A stretch of 64,000 bases of DNA from the NCBI GenBank assembly GCA_910574455.1, contig CAJSYZ010000005.1, forward strand, positions 5,084,001-5,148,000, given 5' to 3'. The stretch comes from Trichaptum fuscoviolaceum (lineage: Eukaryota; Basidiomycota; Agaricomycetes; Hymenochaetales; Trichaptaceae). Positions 36,455-48,045 of the stretch are shown one piece after another; position 1 is the stretch's first letter; the number at the start of each line of letters is the position of its first letter. The notes below the pieces were generated by a model. That model was not told the origin of the DNA. It did no database searches and worked only from the letters and a program-made list of their open reading frames with translations. A program made the position numbers and the translations under genes.

Positions 36455-37094
36455 TGGTCAACATTCCCAAGTACGTCGCACTTATGATAGTCTCGGAGAA
36501 GCTTGGTGCTGACTGTGCTCTTGTCCACGACATATAGAACCCGCCGGACATGTGAGATCTGATTTGTTTGAAGTGTAGGAAAGGACTGGATGATTGACTG
36601 GATATCTTGCCCGCCTTCAGACTGCAAGGGCAAGACCTGCAAGAAGCACACGTGTGTCTCCAAACTTACTCTCATAGTGTACCAGGAATGCTGAATACAA
36701 CTACTTCTAGCCCTCACAAGGTGACTCAATACAAGAAGGGCAAGGATTCGCTGTCAGCACAGGGGAAGCGTCGTTACGACCGTAAGCAGACAGGTTATGG
36801 TGGTCAGAAGAAGCCTGTCTTCCACAAGAAGGCAAAGACGACGAAGAAGGTCGTGCTCCGTCTCGAGTGCACGGTCTGCAAATACAAAATGCAGCTCCCG
36901 ATAAAGCGGTGCAAGCAGTATGTCCTTTCGTATTTATCTCTATCCCTACATTGTCACTCATTGTGTCATGTTAATGCAGCTTCGAGCTCGGTGGAGACAA
37001 GAAGACGAAGGGTGCTGCGCTCACTTTCGTACGTAGCCTCGCTATCTTTCCTTCAATCCCATTGCTAACCTTGATCTTTGACATTATACAGTGA
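36455..37094 (+). CDS. RPL42: 60S ribosomal protein eL42 (L44/L36a)
   Basis: Six exons (36455-36471, 36538-36551, 36620-36650, 36711-36917, 36980-37028, 37092-37094) sum to 321 bases, 106 residues, the normal family length. The protein begins [20 protein letters not shown] and continues [20 protein letters not shown], with the zinc-ribbon Cys pairs, and ends [10 protein letters not shown]. eL42 is a component of the large ribosomal subunit near the E site. Exon 2 is only 14 bases. The final intron separates TTC from TGA, so the stop codon forms an exon on its own; without splicing, the frame would add about 20 unrelated residues. High intron density is usual for ribosomal protein genes of basidiomycetes. 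Confidence 0.93.
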
Positions 37095-37738
37095 TTTGTC
37101 TTTCTCCCTGTTCTCTTTTCTCTCCCGCATCACCCATGTTTTGCATCGTCATGTCATGCATCTATAACATATGAAAATCCCGATATGATATGTACTGCAT
37201 AACGCTGGTCTGAATCTCGCTGAAGAGATAGCATCGGCGATACCACACTTTGGTCCCCGATCTCAGTGTCTGTTGCGCGTTCAACTCGTGGATGTTGTAG
37301 CTAAGGTGAATCAAGACATCACAATACTGATGATAGTTCTGAAGCATTCGCGCTTTTGATCGCTGTACACAGCATATCGATTGTGGATAGGAACGACGAT
37401 GGGCTGGATCGGAACTGATCGAATACTGCATCAAAGGCGTACAGTGTATCTTTTCAGGTGTTAGGTTCGTTGAAGTATTTTTTCCCGGCAGAGTCACATA
37501 TCAGGCATTGGGAAGACTCACCAAGAACTTTACTCGTGGGTTCTCGGTGATGCGTAGTCGACTGATAGATGCGACTCTCGCCTATTCTTTTGGACAAAGT
37601 ATATATGATTGGACGTGAGGAGCTCAACTATGTCTCTAAATAAGGTTCGATGAAATAATCATACAATAAATATTGTGCATAAGGAATCAGGGGAGACAGT
37701 AGGATGTGGATAGAATTCGAATCATAGAACTACTAAAG
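37095..37738. other. Convergent intergenic stretch
   Basis: 3' regions of eL42 and protease C. I see no gene; the minus-strand open frame around 37162-37497 has no family features. Confidence 0.5.
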
Positions 37739-39491
37739 CTATGCAATGAACATGTACAATAACATCGCTGTGCATATAGTAGCTGAGTGTGAGTTTAGGG
37801 ACATAGATGATGCTCCGTTCGGCTTGCTGTCGCTGGTTCCGTTCGTAGATCCTCCGTTTGGAGTATTTCGTCTGAGTGAGGCATTGCGCTGCGCGGAAAG
37901 TTGGTCGAACTCAACGAACGCTTGATCAAGATTAATAGTCTGCATGCATGGCTGAATTAGACAAGTCACAAAAATCAAGGTGTTCGGCTTACACTTAAGA
38001 TCTGAACATATGCTGGTGGTGGGCCACTGACAGGTGTTACCTCTGGTCCAAAGGCATATAGCGAGTAGACATTGCGAAGGAAACTGCCACAGAGAAGGAA
38101 GTCGGTTCCTAATGTCGAACTGCCTTTCTGAAATGCAGGGTAGCATAAAATATCGCCAGTAACTCGCGTTGTTGCAGAGATCACATCAATCGGATGGATA
38201 GGATACGATATCCCACTTCCAAAAGGAAATTTAGTGGAGGATGAAGATAAGTTACGGGTGAGGTGACAACAAGACAGATAATGATTACCCAAAGACGAAG
38301 CTCACATTCAGCTTCGCGTCACAGGGAACGACATAATCGTCCGCAGTTTCGTTGAAGTACGCGCCGGGAACTGAGCCATAAATTGCGTCGATGTAGGACT
38401 TGGGGATGGCCGCCCCGGAGGAGCCGGTGTCGAGAATAGCGGTCGTTTTGTTGGTCCCTTGTAGTTGGGGATTGGTACTGCCGCCTTCCATGAGTTGACC
38501 GTTGATGGACATGCCGTCCATGAGGACTTCCCATGCACGAGGGTCGACGACATTCAGCTGCGGTGCATCTAAAATAGCGCTGAAATTGGAATCTAGCTCG
38601 CCGATCGTAAAAGCGCCTCCATCAGTCGATCCAGTGGTTTCGGACCGGCTCAACTGGAATGTGATGTAGGTTGGTAACGAAGGGTTCGTTGCGAATATCT
38701 ATCCAGAGAGGAATAAGGCTCAGGGACAAGAAATAAAAGCTTAGAACTTACATTCTCCAAGACTGTATCACCATTCATCGATGTGTTTTGAATAACGTCC
38801 CGGACACGAGAGTTCAGAGGCCTGAACAAAATTCAACCTTCGATCCGCAAGAACAGAAAATGCGGCAACGTACGGTCCGAGGCCAAGTAGTCCATTGTCT
38901 CCCAGAGACGTCGCATTTGACCCGGGCGCTGAAACTGTCATACGAAGATGTTAGTGAGTGACTTCTGGCATACATGAACAATTTCGTACTTAGCGCTTGT
39001 GAAAAAGTGAAGTCTCCGAACGTGACATTGCCGATGACGATAGACCTTCAGCCACGGTACCGTCCCTTTGTAGATGAGGTGATCAGAGATTTGCACGGAG
39101 CAGATAATATGATCCAAAATACTCACCCATAAGTGAGGCCGGTGGACTGTCCCGTCTGTATTAAGCTCGAAATATCTAATTCAGTAGTGTCGAACCAAAG
39201 ATCTGAGCTTCCAGTATCAAGTTGGACCTATTCGCCACAGTCAATCCCAAATGATAGCAAGAACAACAAAGCTTAAAGCACCTCAAGGTCTCGTCCTAAG
39301 ACAGTAACGGTCCCCACATAGATTGAGCCGGTTTCGAGGTCGTTTACGGTCCCAAAATTGAAGGCAACGTTGCTGTCTGATGCTTTGGAGTTCAAAGTCC
39401 TCTTGAAAGGGAAGGATAAGGCGTGCGCAGCGCTAGATGAAAGGCCCGCTGCACATACCCACAACGCAGCTGATGTCGGAGAAGAAAACAT
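37739..39491 (-). pseudogene. Pepsin-like aspartic protease copy C, one-base deletion in the flap region
   Basis: Exons 39491-39282, 39227-39127, 39065-38990, 38934-38874, 38821-38752, 38698-38289, 38215-37993 and 37939-37739 mirror copy A in order and phase, but sum to 1352, one base short of a multiple of three. Signal peptide, both catalytic motifs (VQLDTGSSDLWF and AILDTGSSGAAIP) and a C-terminal hydrophobic tail are present. Exon 3 has 76 bases against 77 in copy A. The missing base lies near 39040-39048, just after the flap sequence DGTVAEG, where copies A and B both continue P-I-V. A different acceptor (after GGCTGAAG) would restore the frame but delete the flap. It therefore looks like a recent pseudogene, unless the base is a sequencing loss. 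Confidence 0.6.
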
Positions 39492-40974
39492 AGGAGGGAA
39501 GTACTGAGATGCTCTGCCCGTTTCTCCTGAGCCCGACTGCCCTTAAATACTGGACACTAACCGATGGCATTTGTGGTCGCCTAAGGGGAGCACAAGGCAA
39601 GACGTAAGTAGCACACCGACTGTAGCTCATGATCAAGTCCGTTTTCTGACCATGGGGCGATGCGTACTATCATCTTCACGTCGGCAGTGCAGTGGGCAAA
39701 TTTGGGCTATATGCGATATCCGTGAGTCCAGAGAAAATGATTCAATAGACTTGTGTGATACTAGTAGATGCAATGTAAGTTAACAGAGAGCGTCCTATGA
39801 TAGAAAATGTTTGTATACGCACAAGTGTGGAGACGGATTTAAAAAAATAGACTTTTCCCTCTTCAAGTTCTCTGCCTCGCGTGCGACCATCGGAAGCAAT
39901 TCCCCGCCACATGCTAAGCGATGCACACATTAATGGCTTGGCAAACAAAAGCTTTTGCTTGACTACCGTTTGATGACCGTTGGCCGAGAAAGCCAGGGAG
40001 TTACATGATTCAGTACAGAAGATTGACATCAGTCTCTGCAGACGTTGAGCAGAGTTCTAACAAAATGCGCAGCTCTTGCAGTGATTGATGTTACCTGCCC
40101 GTGTAGACTGCAGTACGTCTCGAAAGAAAAGTCTGCTGGCAGGTGAATGGATAAAAGGAATGAACAGAGGGATTTCAAGACTCGGAGACTTCGTAACTGA
40201 TTGGGTCCATTGTAGTGATGCCTTTCTTTGATCGTTGAGATAGTCGGGACCAGTGAAAGAAGCGAAGACAGGCACCTTCAACTTGAAAAAATTTCATAGT
40301 ACTAAGCAAACAACTTGAAGATACAGCCCCGGGGCCCTCAGGCTGCCAGTGGTGAGAACGTTCACTTCGAGTTGCCGACCCTAAACTTGCATTATTAGGC
40401 CTGCCGTGAGGTGCTACTGGTTCTTAAGTCACCTTTCTCAGCCATTGATACTATATAAAGCTGCTCTTGTGCTCATACAGTTCTGTATCAAAATTCCAGA
40501 GAAATAATATCTATGGTAACTCTACAATTATCCGGCCAGAACTGGAACAAACATGTATACGCTGCCTACGCACCGTATTTAGCTCCGAGTCCCTTCTGAT
40601 CCTGGGGAACAAATGTCACTCCTCCAATCTCGAAGAAAGTCTTCGCGAGAAACTCGCTTCCAGGTGTGTCGCGCTCATGCCTATGAAAGGCGGTCTCTGC
40701 TTATTGTACTGAATAGTTCTCAACACGTTGCACCGACTAACGTGAGCCCGCAGAATGATCGAACAGATTTGTCAATCAAAGAAACCAAAGAGTGGCATCA
40801 AGAATGTTAAGATACTCCGCGGCCCGCATTCGAGACACAGTATCTGAGGTTGCTGAGGAAATCTAGTTGTTTCTGTAGAGCAAGTCGGTCGCTTTCCCGA
40901 ACACCGTCATCTTAAAAGCACTCGGGGAAAGAGGGGCTCGAAATCAAGGACCTGCATCTGTTGCGTCTGTTCAA
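39492..40974. other. Intergenic stretch, divergent promoters
   Basis: No gene is supported. A good TATA element (TATATAAA, 40452-40459) lies about 520 bases before the FAD oxidase start. Either that gene has an unseen upstream exon, or the element serves a short transcript starting near 40490. The motif CTGCCAGTGGTGAG occurs at 40343-40356. Confidence 0.4.
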
Positions 40975-42966
40975 ATGCTCCCCGTTATCTTTGTTTCCTT
41001 GCTTGCAACAATAAAAGCCTCCAGTGTCCGTGCCGTGGACTCACAGGGCAACTCTGAGAAGTGTGACGATCCAGTTGTAGCTGTCTGTAGACAGATAGAA
41101 GGTGCGATATCGAGCGCGTCGGATGTTTATTGGCCAGGTGAGACACATCTATTCACTGTTAAGAGGCACCTACTTACTAGAAAATTAGCTGTATTCGAAT
41201 ATGAGCAAGACATTGGGCATTACGCCTTGTCGAGTACGCAAATGGCAACTTGCAGTGTTGAGCCAGGTAGTCCTGAAGATGTTGGGACAATTGTGCGTGT
41301 AGCTTTTTTAAAAGCTTAGGACAAAACGCTCAACCTTTAGCCGTTCCGTTGTACCAGCTGAGAATTGTAGGATCTACTCGGATACCTTTTGCTGTGATCA
41401 TCGTGCTGGATTTTTATCATACTATACATGCACTTATTCGTAATGTAGGTGAAGAGTGGTGGACACACTATCAATCCGGGCTTCTCATCTACAACTGGCG
41501 TTCAAGTTTCAATGAACCGATTCCATAGCGTTACCTATGATGTGGCCTCCAGGACTGTACGCGTTGGGACCGGACAGATTTGGGATGACGTTTATGCCGC
41601 TCTCGAGCCGTTCGGTGTGAACGTGGTTGGTGGACGTGTCACAGGAGTTGGTGTAGGGGGATTGACACTTGGTGGCGGTACGTTTGACACTATACATAAT
41701 ACCTCTATAAGCCTGTTTTAACAAAGCCCCAAAGGATACTCCTGGCTAACTAACCAGTATGGCCTCGCTCTCGATAATGTGCTGGCGTATGAGCTCGTTC
41801 TTCCGAATGGCACTGTTACAGAAGTAACTGATTCTTCAAACCCCGACTTGTTTTTTGGCTTGAGGGTACGCAAGGATTGTGTCCAGAATTTGAGCAGTGC
41901 CCCTGATTTCCTTTATAATCAATGCAGGGCGGTTTTAATAACTTCGTGAGTTTGGAAATCTTAGGTCAATGTTTAATGTTAACGTCTCGTAGGGCATTGT
42001 CACAACGTTCACGCTCAGGACATACCCTCAAACACAAGTCTGGGGTGGTCAGCTTGTTTATAACAGCGACAAATTCAAGGAGCTGCGTAATGCGACGTCT
42101 AACTTCACCACCAACAACAAAGATCCGAAAGCGGCCATCATCGTTGCATTCGGCGTATTTGGCGGCGTTGTATGTAGTACTTTCTCCTCTGCTCCCTCAC
42201 ACTACAAGGTTCATTTATCCTAGCCTAGTGCCTCGTTGCTCGCTTTCTATGACGCACCAACCTCTCCAGATGGTGTCTTTGACGAGCTCCTTTCTATCGA
42301 ATTTGAACAAGCGGATGTATCAACTCGCTCGTTTCTGTCTTTAGTACGATCCTCTTCGTCAAATTCAACGCAAGGATTTCGGTCAGTCCCTTTTTCTCTA
42401 CCATATTATGGGCTCTGATGTTGAATTTGCAGCGCGGGATACAATACCGTTTCTCTGACGAACTATAGCGAAAGCCTTTTGGATGTAATAATACATGAAG
42501 CTCTAGTACGTCAAGTACAGACTCTATGCCCAGAACGTCCTTTAATTGCTTCGCCCGCCAGACCCTAGGTACTAGCAAGCAATCTCTCTCACCGATCGAA
42601 CCAACCGAGCTTCTGTCGTACGCAATTGAGTCTTTCACACCCGATCTATTTACCCATGGGTCAGATTCTGCGTATCCCCCGGATCGGTCACGCGGACTCT
42701 ACCCTTTGAATATCTTCTACGCATGGAACTTTACAGAATCCGACAATTATTTCATGGAAGCCATCAAGCGCTCCGCCGCGACGATTGCTGCTGCGGCGGA
42801 TTCAGAGGGACAGGACATCGGGGAGGCAGCCTTGTACGGAAATTATGCTGCTGAGGGAACGCCAGTATCACGGATCTATGGAAGTAATCTACCTCGGCTT
42901 CAAGAAGTTAAGGCGCGCTACGACCCGGGAAATATCATGAGCTTGGCTGGGGGATGGAAAATATAA
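40975..42966 (+). CDS. Secreted FAD-linked oxidase (FAD_binding_4 / berberine-bridge-enzyme-like)
   Basis: Ten exons (40975-41137, 41189-41292, 41358-41393, 41449-41677, 41735-41865, 41928-41945, 41993-42169, 42224-42381, 42433-42509, 42569-42966) sum to 1491 bases, 496 residues. A signal peptide precedes the PCMH-type FAD domain: VKSGGHTINPGFSSTTGVQV, with the His that usually carries FAD, then GGRVTGVGVGGLTLGGG, the turn YSWLTNQYGLALDNVLAYEL and the loop GLRGGFNNFGIVTTFTL. The C-terminal substrate domain ends with the BBE segment NYAAEGTPVSRIYGSNLPRL. No Cys is seen at the position used for a second covalent flavin link, which suggests single attachment. Such enzymes oxidise sugars, alkaloids or secondary metabolites. 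The donor at 42510 (GTCAAG) is weak and was chosen to keep the frame. Confidence 0.85.
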
Positions 42967-43434
42967 ATATTACTTCTACGCTTTTCGTTCTTCAGATATT
43001 ACATCTCTTGCGTTCCGTCCAATGTAAATTATATCTGAAAGCCCGTAGACATGTAAACATGAACTCTTGCTAGCCCGTACAGGTTAAATCTCAGAATCCC
43101 ACACATTGTCCACTGCAGTATTATATTGGTTGTGGTTAAGTATCAAGTCATGCTGCGGGCAACGTCAATCGTATCGCTCAGGCGCAGACTTACGGGCTTT
43201 GGGAAACACGGTTGGTAGTGTTGCATATAGGCTCCCAGGGATATATGTACAGGACACTGAAGGAATCAAGATCAATAAAAGGCGAGCTCGAGAACGTAAG
43301 TAAACACTGGGGCCTGTGACGCAACAACGAAGATCACAAATTTGTACATATCGCGGACAAAGCTACTAGGAATGGAGATTTGGGCCGCACAAAAGGAATG
43401 ATTTCTCATAAGAAGTTATGAAGAAAAAGAAAGA
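42967..43434. other. Convergent intergenic stretch
   Basis: 3' regions of the FAD oxidase and BTB genes. Nothing else seen. Confidence 0.5.
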
Positions 43435-44424
43435 TTAACCTGAGCAAAGAGTGAATTGGGTGAAGAAGTTTACCTTCTTGACTTCAGTCAAGATGCATTC
43501 ATAAAAATGATCTTTGAACAAATTCCAAGTTTCTGGCAAGTGTAATTTACAGCTTGCACATATATTCGGGCATGCCGACGGAATGGGGAGAATGCGTTTT
43601 GATAATGGTCCTTCCTTATAGACATTGTTCACCATTAAAAGAAGGCTATCCTCCAACCACTGCGGTGCTTTTGTCCCCTTCGAGTCCCAGCTGCAAAATG
43701 GACAACTTGAATATCTTCCATCATAGTGACGAACCTCGGATTTCCGCCCATAACCATTAGTCGGGACATGTGTTCTGGACCCATTGGGCTCGGTGTGTTT
43801 ATAGTTGGAGATATATTCGCCGATATTCAACGAGGCAGCTTGGTGATATTCGATGAGAGTTGGAAGGAGGTACTCTGGCGAGTTCAACTGGCGACCTCTC
43901 ACGAGCGACACGAGCGGGTATTCAAGGCAGGTCAACGCATATCGCTGAAATTGTATCGGATCTCGACTTTCAAGTGTGCGATGCAAGTATAGCATGCAGT
44001 ACCTCGGATCGTTGGCATAGGAGTTTTCGATTCGATGTTCCATCTCTTCCTTTAGAAACTCCATCTCTTACTTTTCAGAAGCCGAGAGCACGGAAGCAAG
44101 GGTGTCGAAATCAATCCCATTGCGAGGGGTGGATACAGGGTAAGAGTACCGGAGGAGCAAGTCGATGACTTCTCCAGTTTCGGATAGTGAGATTGAAGGC
44201 AAAGATGTTACAGCAGGTGCAGACACCTCGTTCTTTTCGACGGACGCAGGTTGCGGGAGGGAGAGCATGTCGTTGAAAATAGGAGATGCAAGAGAAAGGA
44301 TGGATGACCGGACGTGGAACTTGAAGTCATCGCATGAAATTAACACGATGTCCGAGCCGGGGTCGTCTGAGAAGGGTGCATTAACAGCAAATGGTATGCT
44401 ATCGAGGTCACCAGTGCTGGTCAT
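43435..44424 (-). pseudogene. BTB/POZ domain protein with in-frame TAA, or a 69-base intronised segment
   Basis: The reading frame from Met 44424 gives a typical fungal BTB/POZ domain (about residues 15-130): DIVLISCDDFKFHVRSSIL, SLASPIFNDML and VIDLLLRYSYP. It then reads LASVLSASEK-stop-EMEFLKEEMEH and continues open in the same frame for 209 codons to 43435. In relatives the residue after SxxKY is Tyr, so TAT appears changed to TAA (44070-44068). The stop falls inside GTAAGA, a perfect donor, and an in-frame 69-base GT..AG segment (44071-44003) could be spliced out to give SASEKYCMLYLH. The second half has Cys pairs (SCPFCSW, ICASCKLH). BTB proteins of this mushroom family have no assigned function. 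Either it is a pseudogene or it lost about 23 residues by intron creation. Confidence 0.65.
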
Positions 44425-45326
44425 GTTTAAGTCAACTATAGTGGTTGGTATGTTAAACAAACGCTACGGTGTTGACGGGATCAAGGGAGGCTTGAAGGTG
44501 TAAGAAGCGAGTGGGTCTGGGGAGCAAGATATATTAAGTTCGATTTGTTTGAGCATCGAGGCTTCCATGAGGCATGAGAAGCATTTCCTCTAATACAATA
44601 ATTGAGCTTCTTGAGCCAGATACAATGTGACTTTTTAGAGGGAGTTCATGATCAGTCATGCGCACCAAGTCAGAGAGACTTTCGATGGTTCTCTGATACC
44701 CACTCAGAATCCATCTCACAAGCTCCGCCGACGCATGACAAGGTCCTCGTCCTTCCGACGCCTCTCACAACACTGAGCACTATTTCATAGCAGCCTGCTA
44801 AAGTGATGCATGCTGAATCGCGTATGTGCCAGCTGAGTCCATGGACGTAACTTCCCAAGATGCAGCACCGTTCTTTAAGACAAAGACCCGATCAGACAAA
44901 AACTTCAATCCACCATTGCCAGAAACAAATTTGTTACCCGAGGAATGCGAAAGGCCAAGAACGTCGAGACAATATGTGCATAAGAAGCAGAGTGAAGGCT
45001 TTAAGAAAGGTGGAAGAGTATGGAGAAGAGACTGTGTTGTTTGTTGTGCCTTATTTGCGTCACGGTTTGCGCTTTACTTCTCAACTTTAAGATGAACGAG
45101 CTTGCTATTTACTTCAACTAATCAGATTTACTGAGCAGTCTGCATCCGCGACCGTCGCTTGAAGAGAATACTGGCCTCCTCGTACTTCCGACTCAATTGA
45201 CATTCGCCTCCTCTACCCACCGTCTATGACTCTAGTTACGTGGTTTCTGAGTGACATTGAAGCGGAAATTGTGTGTATCTTTGATATATATCCGCTTGAT
45301 AGTACAGGACAAGATTGTAAGTACAA
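44425..45326. other. Intergenic stretch
   Basis: Upstream of the BTB gene and downstream of the NmrA-like gene. Short open frames on both strands at 44530-45095 have no family features. Nothing else seen. Confidence 0.45.
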
Positions 45327-46453
45327 CTACCTGGAATAATACTCTTTGGCGTAATCTTCTAAAGATCTGAGTTTAATATCAGGGTACAACTCTCGCGCAT
45401 CAAGAGCGCCCCCATACTCTTCTTTCTTTGCGTTCTCTACAGTGTTGTCGCCTCGTACGTACAGACTGTTGAAGTACTGCAATAGAGTACGCTTCAAGGT
45501 ACCCCGCTCCTGCACTTCGGCAAGCGGTAAAATTTTCTCCGGCGGCATATGTTTGGTAGGGATGGGTTTTCCAACAATGCGCTCTGCAAGCGCAAAGATC
45601 TCGTTTTGAGTGTGGTGCCCCGCCCAGCAAAAGACGTATCTGTTTAAGGTACGCTCATCGGAGATGATTCGTGCGACGAACTTTCCAATGTCTCTGACAT
45701 CAGTGAGAGCTGACTTGACGTTTCCGGTCCCGTATATCGTCCTACTTAACTCCCCAGTACCGGGGGATGGCTCCTTTGCTGGGTCTATGATCGGGAGGCC
45801 GATCTGATACCTTCATGAACGGAATAGGTGAATCAATGGCAACAGAAAACAGAAAGTGACTACGCGTACCACCAGCCTACGTCAATGAATGTATATGGAA
45901 GCCCGATCTCCTTTATCAGATCATGATATTTCGCTTTCTATGGGATTGACGGAGGTCAGTTACAGAAATCTTGGGTTGCGATTAAAATGAGGTACTCACT
46001 TCGTCGTAGTTGTCTCTGATTCCACGAACGGCGGCAGTTGCCCAGTCGCATGGAATGAAACGCTTGACACCTGCTTCCTTCGATGCCTTGATTAGGGCTG
46101 TCTGCAAGCCGAACTGCTTCACAGCCAGAGCAGCGATGACAACGTCTGCGCCCTTTATGTGGTCTCGGAGTTGTTCGACTGACTCAGATTCGAGGTCAAC
46201 AATGCGGATCTCCACTCCGCGAGCCTTTAAAGCTTCGACTTCGGGCTTTGACGCCGAGGCAGGTCGAACGGCAGCGATAACATGCTATACATAGTGCAAC
46301 ACGAGCATAAGTCGATATGGAGTTATAGACAATAGAAGAGTAGAAACTGTGGCATTGACTCACGTATCTAGTATCCTCAAGCAGACCCTCGACAATGCTT
46401 GCGCCTGTGTTTCCTGTGGCACCAACGAGAAAGACTGTTTGAGACTTGTTCAT
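45327..46453 (-). CDS. NmrA-like / isoflavone-reductase-like NAD(P)-binding protein
   Basis: Four exons (46453-46364, 46284-46000, 45937-45870, 45810-45327) sum to 927 bases, 308 residues. The N-terminus carries the atypical SDR Rossmann motif VFLVGATGNTGASIVEGLL, then VEIRIVDLES, the strand ADVVIAALAVKQ and KRFIPCDWATA. The central Lys of the family lies in KAKYHDLIKEIGLPYTFIDV, followed by GWWYQIGLP. The C-terminal substrate domain has LTDVRDIGKFVARIISD and NRYVFCWAG. Members are NAD(P)H-dependent reductases of phenylpropanoid-like or quinone compounds, or redox-sensing regulators such as NmrA. The presence of the Lys favours a reductase, but the substrate is unknown. It is probably cytosolic. 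Confidence 0.87.
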
Positions 46454-48045
46454 GGTTGTTCAGAGTAAAGAAACAACACTGTAACGATACACTCATTTAT
46501 ACCTCTACAGTCTGTTGCGTGTAATCGTGAATGTCAGGAGTGAACTGCAAAGATCAGTCAGCCCGGACAATAGTCCGTTCAAACCGAGACACGGTGTGAT
46601 AGGAATGCGCACGTATAAACACTACTAACGTAAACGTATTAACGGCGTCAGTTCAATGTTAAGATATTAGTCACAGTATGAGAAACGAGGAAGACACTGT
46701 TACATTTCCTAAGAGAAATAATCAGATCCTCACTTGAAAGTATGGCTTCCCGATGCCCGAGTCAAGCCAGTGCTAGCCTGAGTGCCAGTGAGTGATGTAG
46801 TAACGTCGATCCTTTTCGGCCTGAACACTGACTTCAGGGTCAAAGTCCGTCAATGACCGGCTTAACTGATTAGATAAAAGGCTGCTTTCATCCCATCTTT
46901 ATCTTGCCGCTAAACATAAGAATGTATAGTAAGATGAACCCCTCTCGCTTCACCTTCAATGTCTGGAGAAAAGTTGTGCTTCCAGCTAAAAATCCCAACA
47001 ATCAGGTGATTACGCCTTACAATTCATACATGAACCAGCGCTCTTAGCGGCATGGAGAATGAGGTGGGAACGTAGAGGTCTTAGACCGAGATGATGACCG
47101 TCGGAGGGTCGCTCAACCCCAGCAAGTAAGGCATGTGGTTGAATCGAAGAAAAGCCGTGGAGCACATTGGAACGCCCTCAACCGAGGGAGCCAGGTCTTC
47201 AGTGCTCTCGTTGCCCCATCCGGGACAAGTCACTCGTCTCTCTCCTGAGTCGCAACAATCCGGGAAATGAAAGCAGGGTGAAGCTGAAATCGCACATGAA
47301 AGATAATTCCCAGGATAAGGCTGAAGGCGAGGAGGATCAATGAAGATGGAAATGAGGTAAGGCTGTGAAGAGATCATAGTGGACCACATGAAGCCCGGAC
47401 ACCCGAAAGCCTTGGTACTGTGGTAGATCCATTTTATCTATCAACCTATAAGGTGGACCAGCGAGTTGGCGCTCATCTACAGATAGAATGTTCGGGTTAG
47501 TTGAATAAGGGACCAAACTCACGACTGTGCCATTGAGCAACGAAGATAAGCTATGTAAGCTAGTTGTGCCTGCACCACAACTGTCGTCAGTGGGTTTCAT
47601 GAGCATGGGCATGAAGTAAAATCCACACTGAGATCATCGTACACAGTTCTTGTCGGACTTAGTTCAAGAATGAACATAACAATGTGCGCACCGGGACGAC
47701 TTTGCCAAATCAGAATTAAAAGAAAGCCATCTGGAGAGACCGATATTTCAGAAATATTCACTATGGCAAGGCTTGCTAGAGAACCAGCTTACTGTGCTCC
47801 AATACTGCTGGTCTTCGCAACCTGGCTTAGACGTGAGGCTAGAAGATACACTTTCATGATAACGATACCCCCTTAAATTTTCTCATGACATTTTAGTGTA
47901 TTATCAGAAAGCAGATTGGTCAAGTTGAGCTCGAACAAGAAACCAGGCAGAACTAGATAATATATTAGATAGCAAGCATTTCGACATCACCAATAAAATC
48001 GCGAGGGTTTGCATATTGGCGAGAACAACAAGCGGGCGAAAAGCT
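46454..48045. other. Gene-poor stretch
   Basis: No confident gene in 1.6 kb. On the minus strand, 47612-47081 contains two overlapping open frames with protein-like pieces and a canonical GTGAGT..CTGTAG pair, which may be a decayed gene. GTGCCAGTGAGTG at 46782-46794 and a nearby CGTCGATC resemble the element at 786-810 upstream of the left MFS copy. Confidence 0.4.

Noticed and set aside
37162..37497. 111-codon minus-strand open frame between eL42 and protease C
   Set aside because: No family feature, no promoter or splice signal, and it lies in a convergent 3' region.
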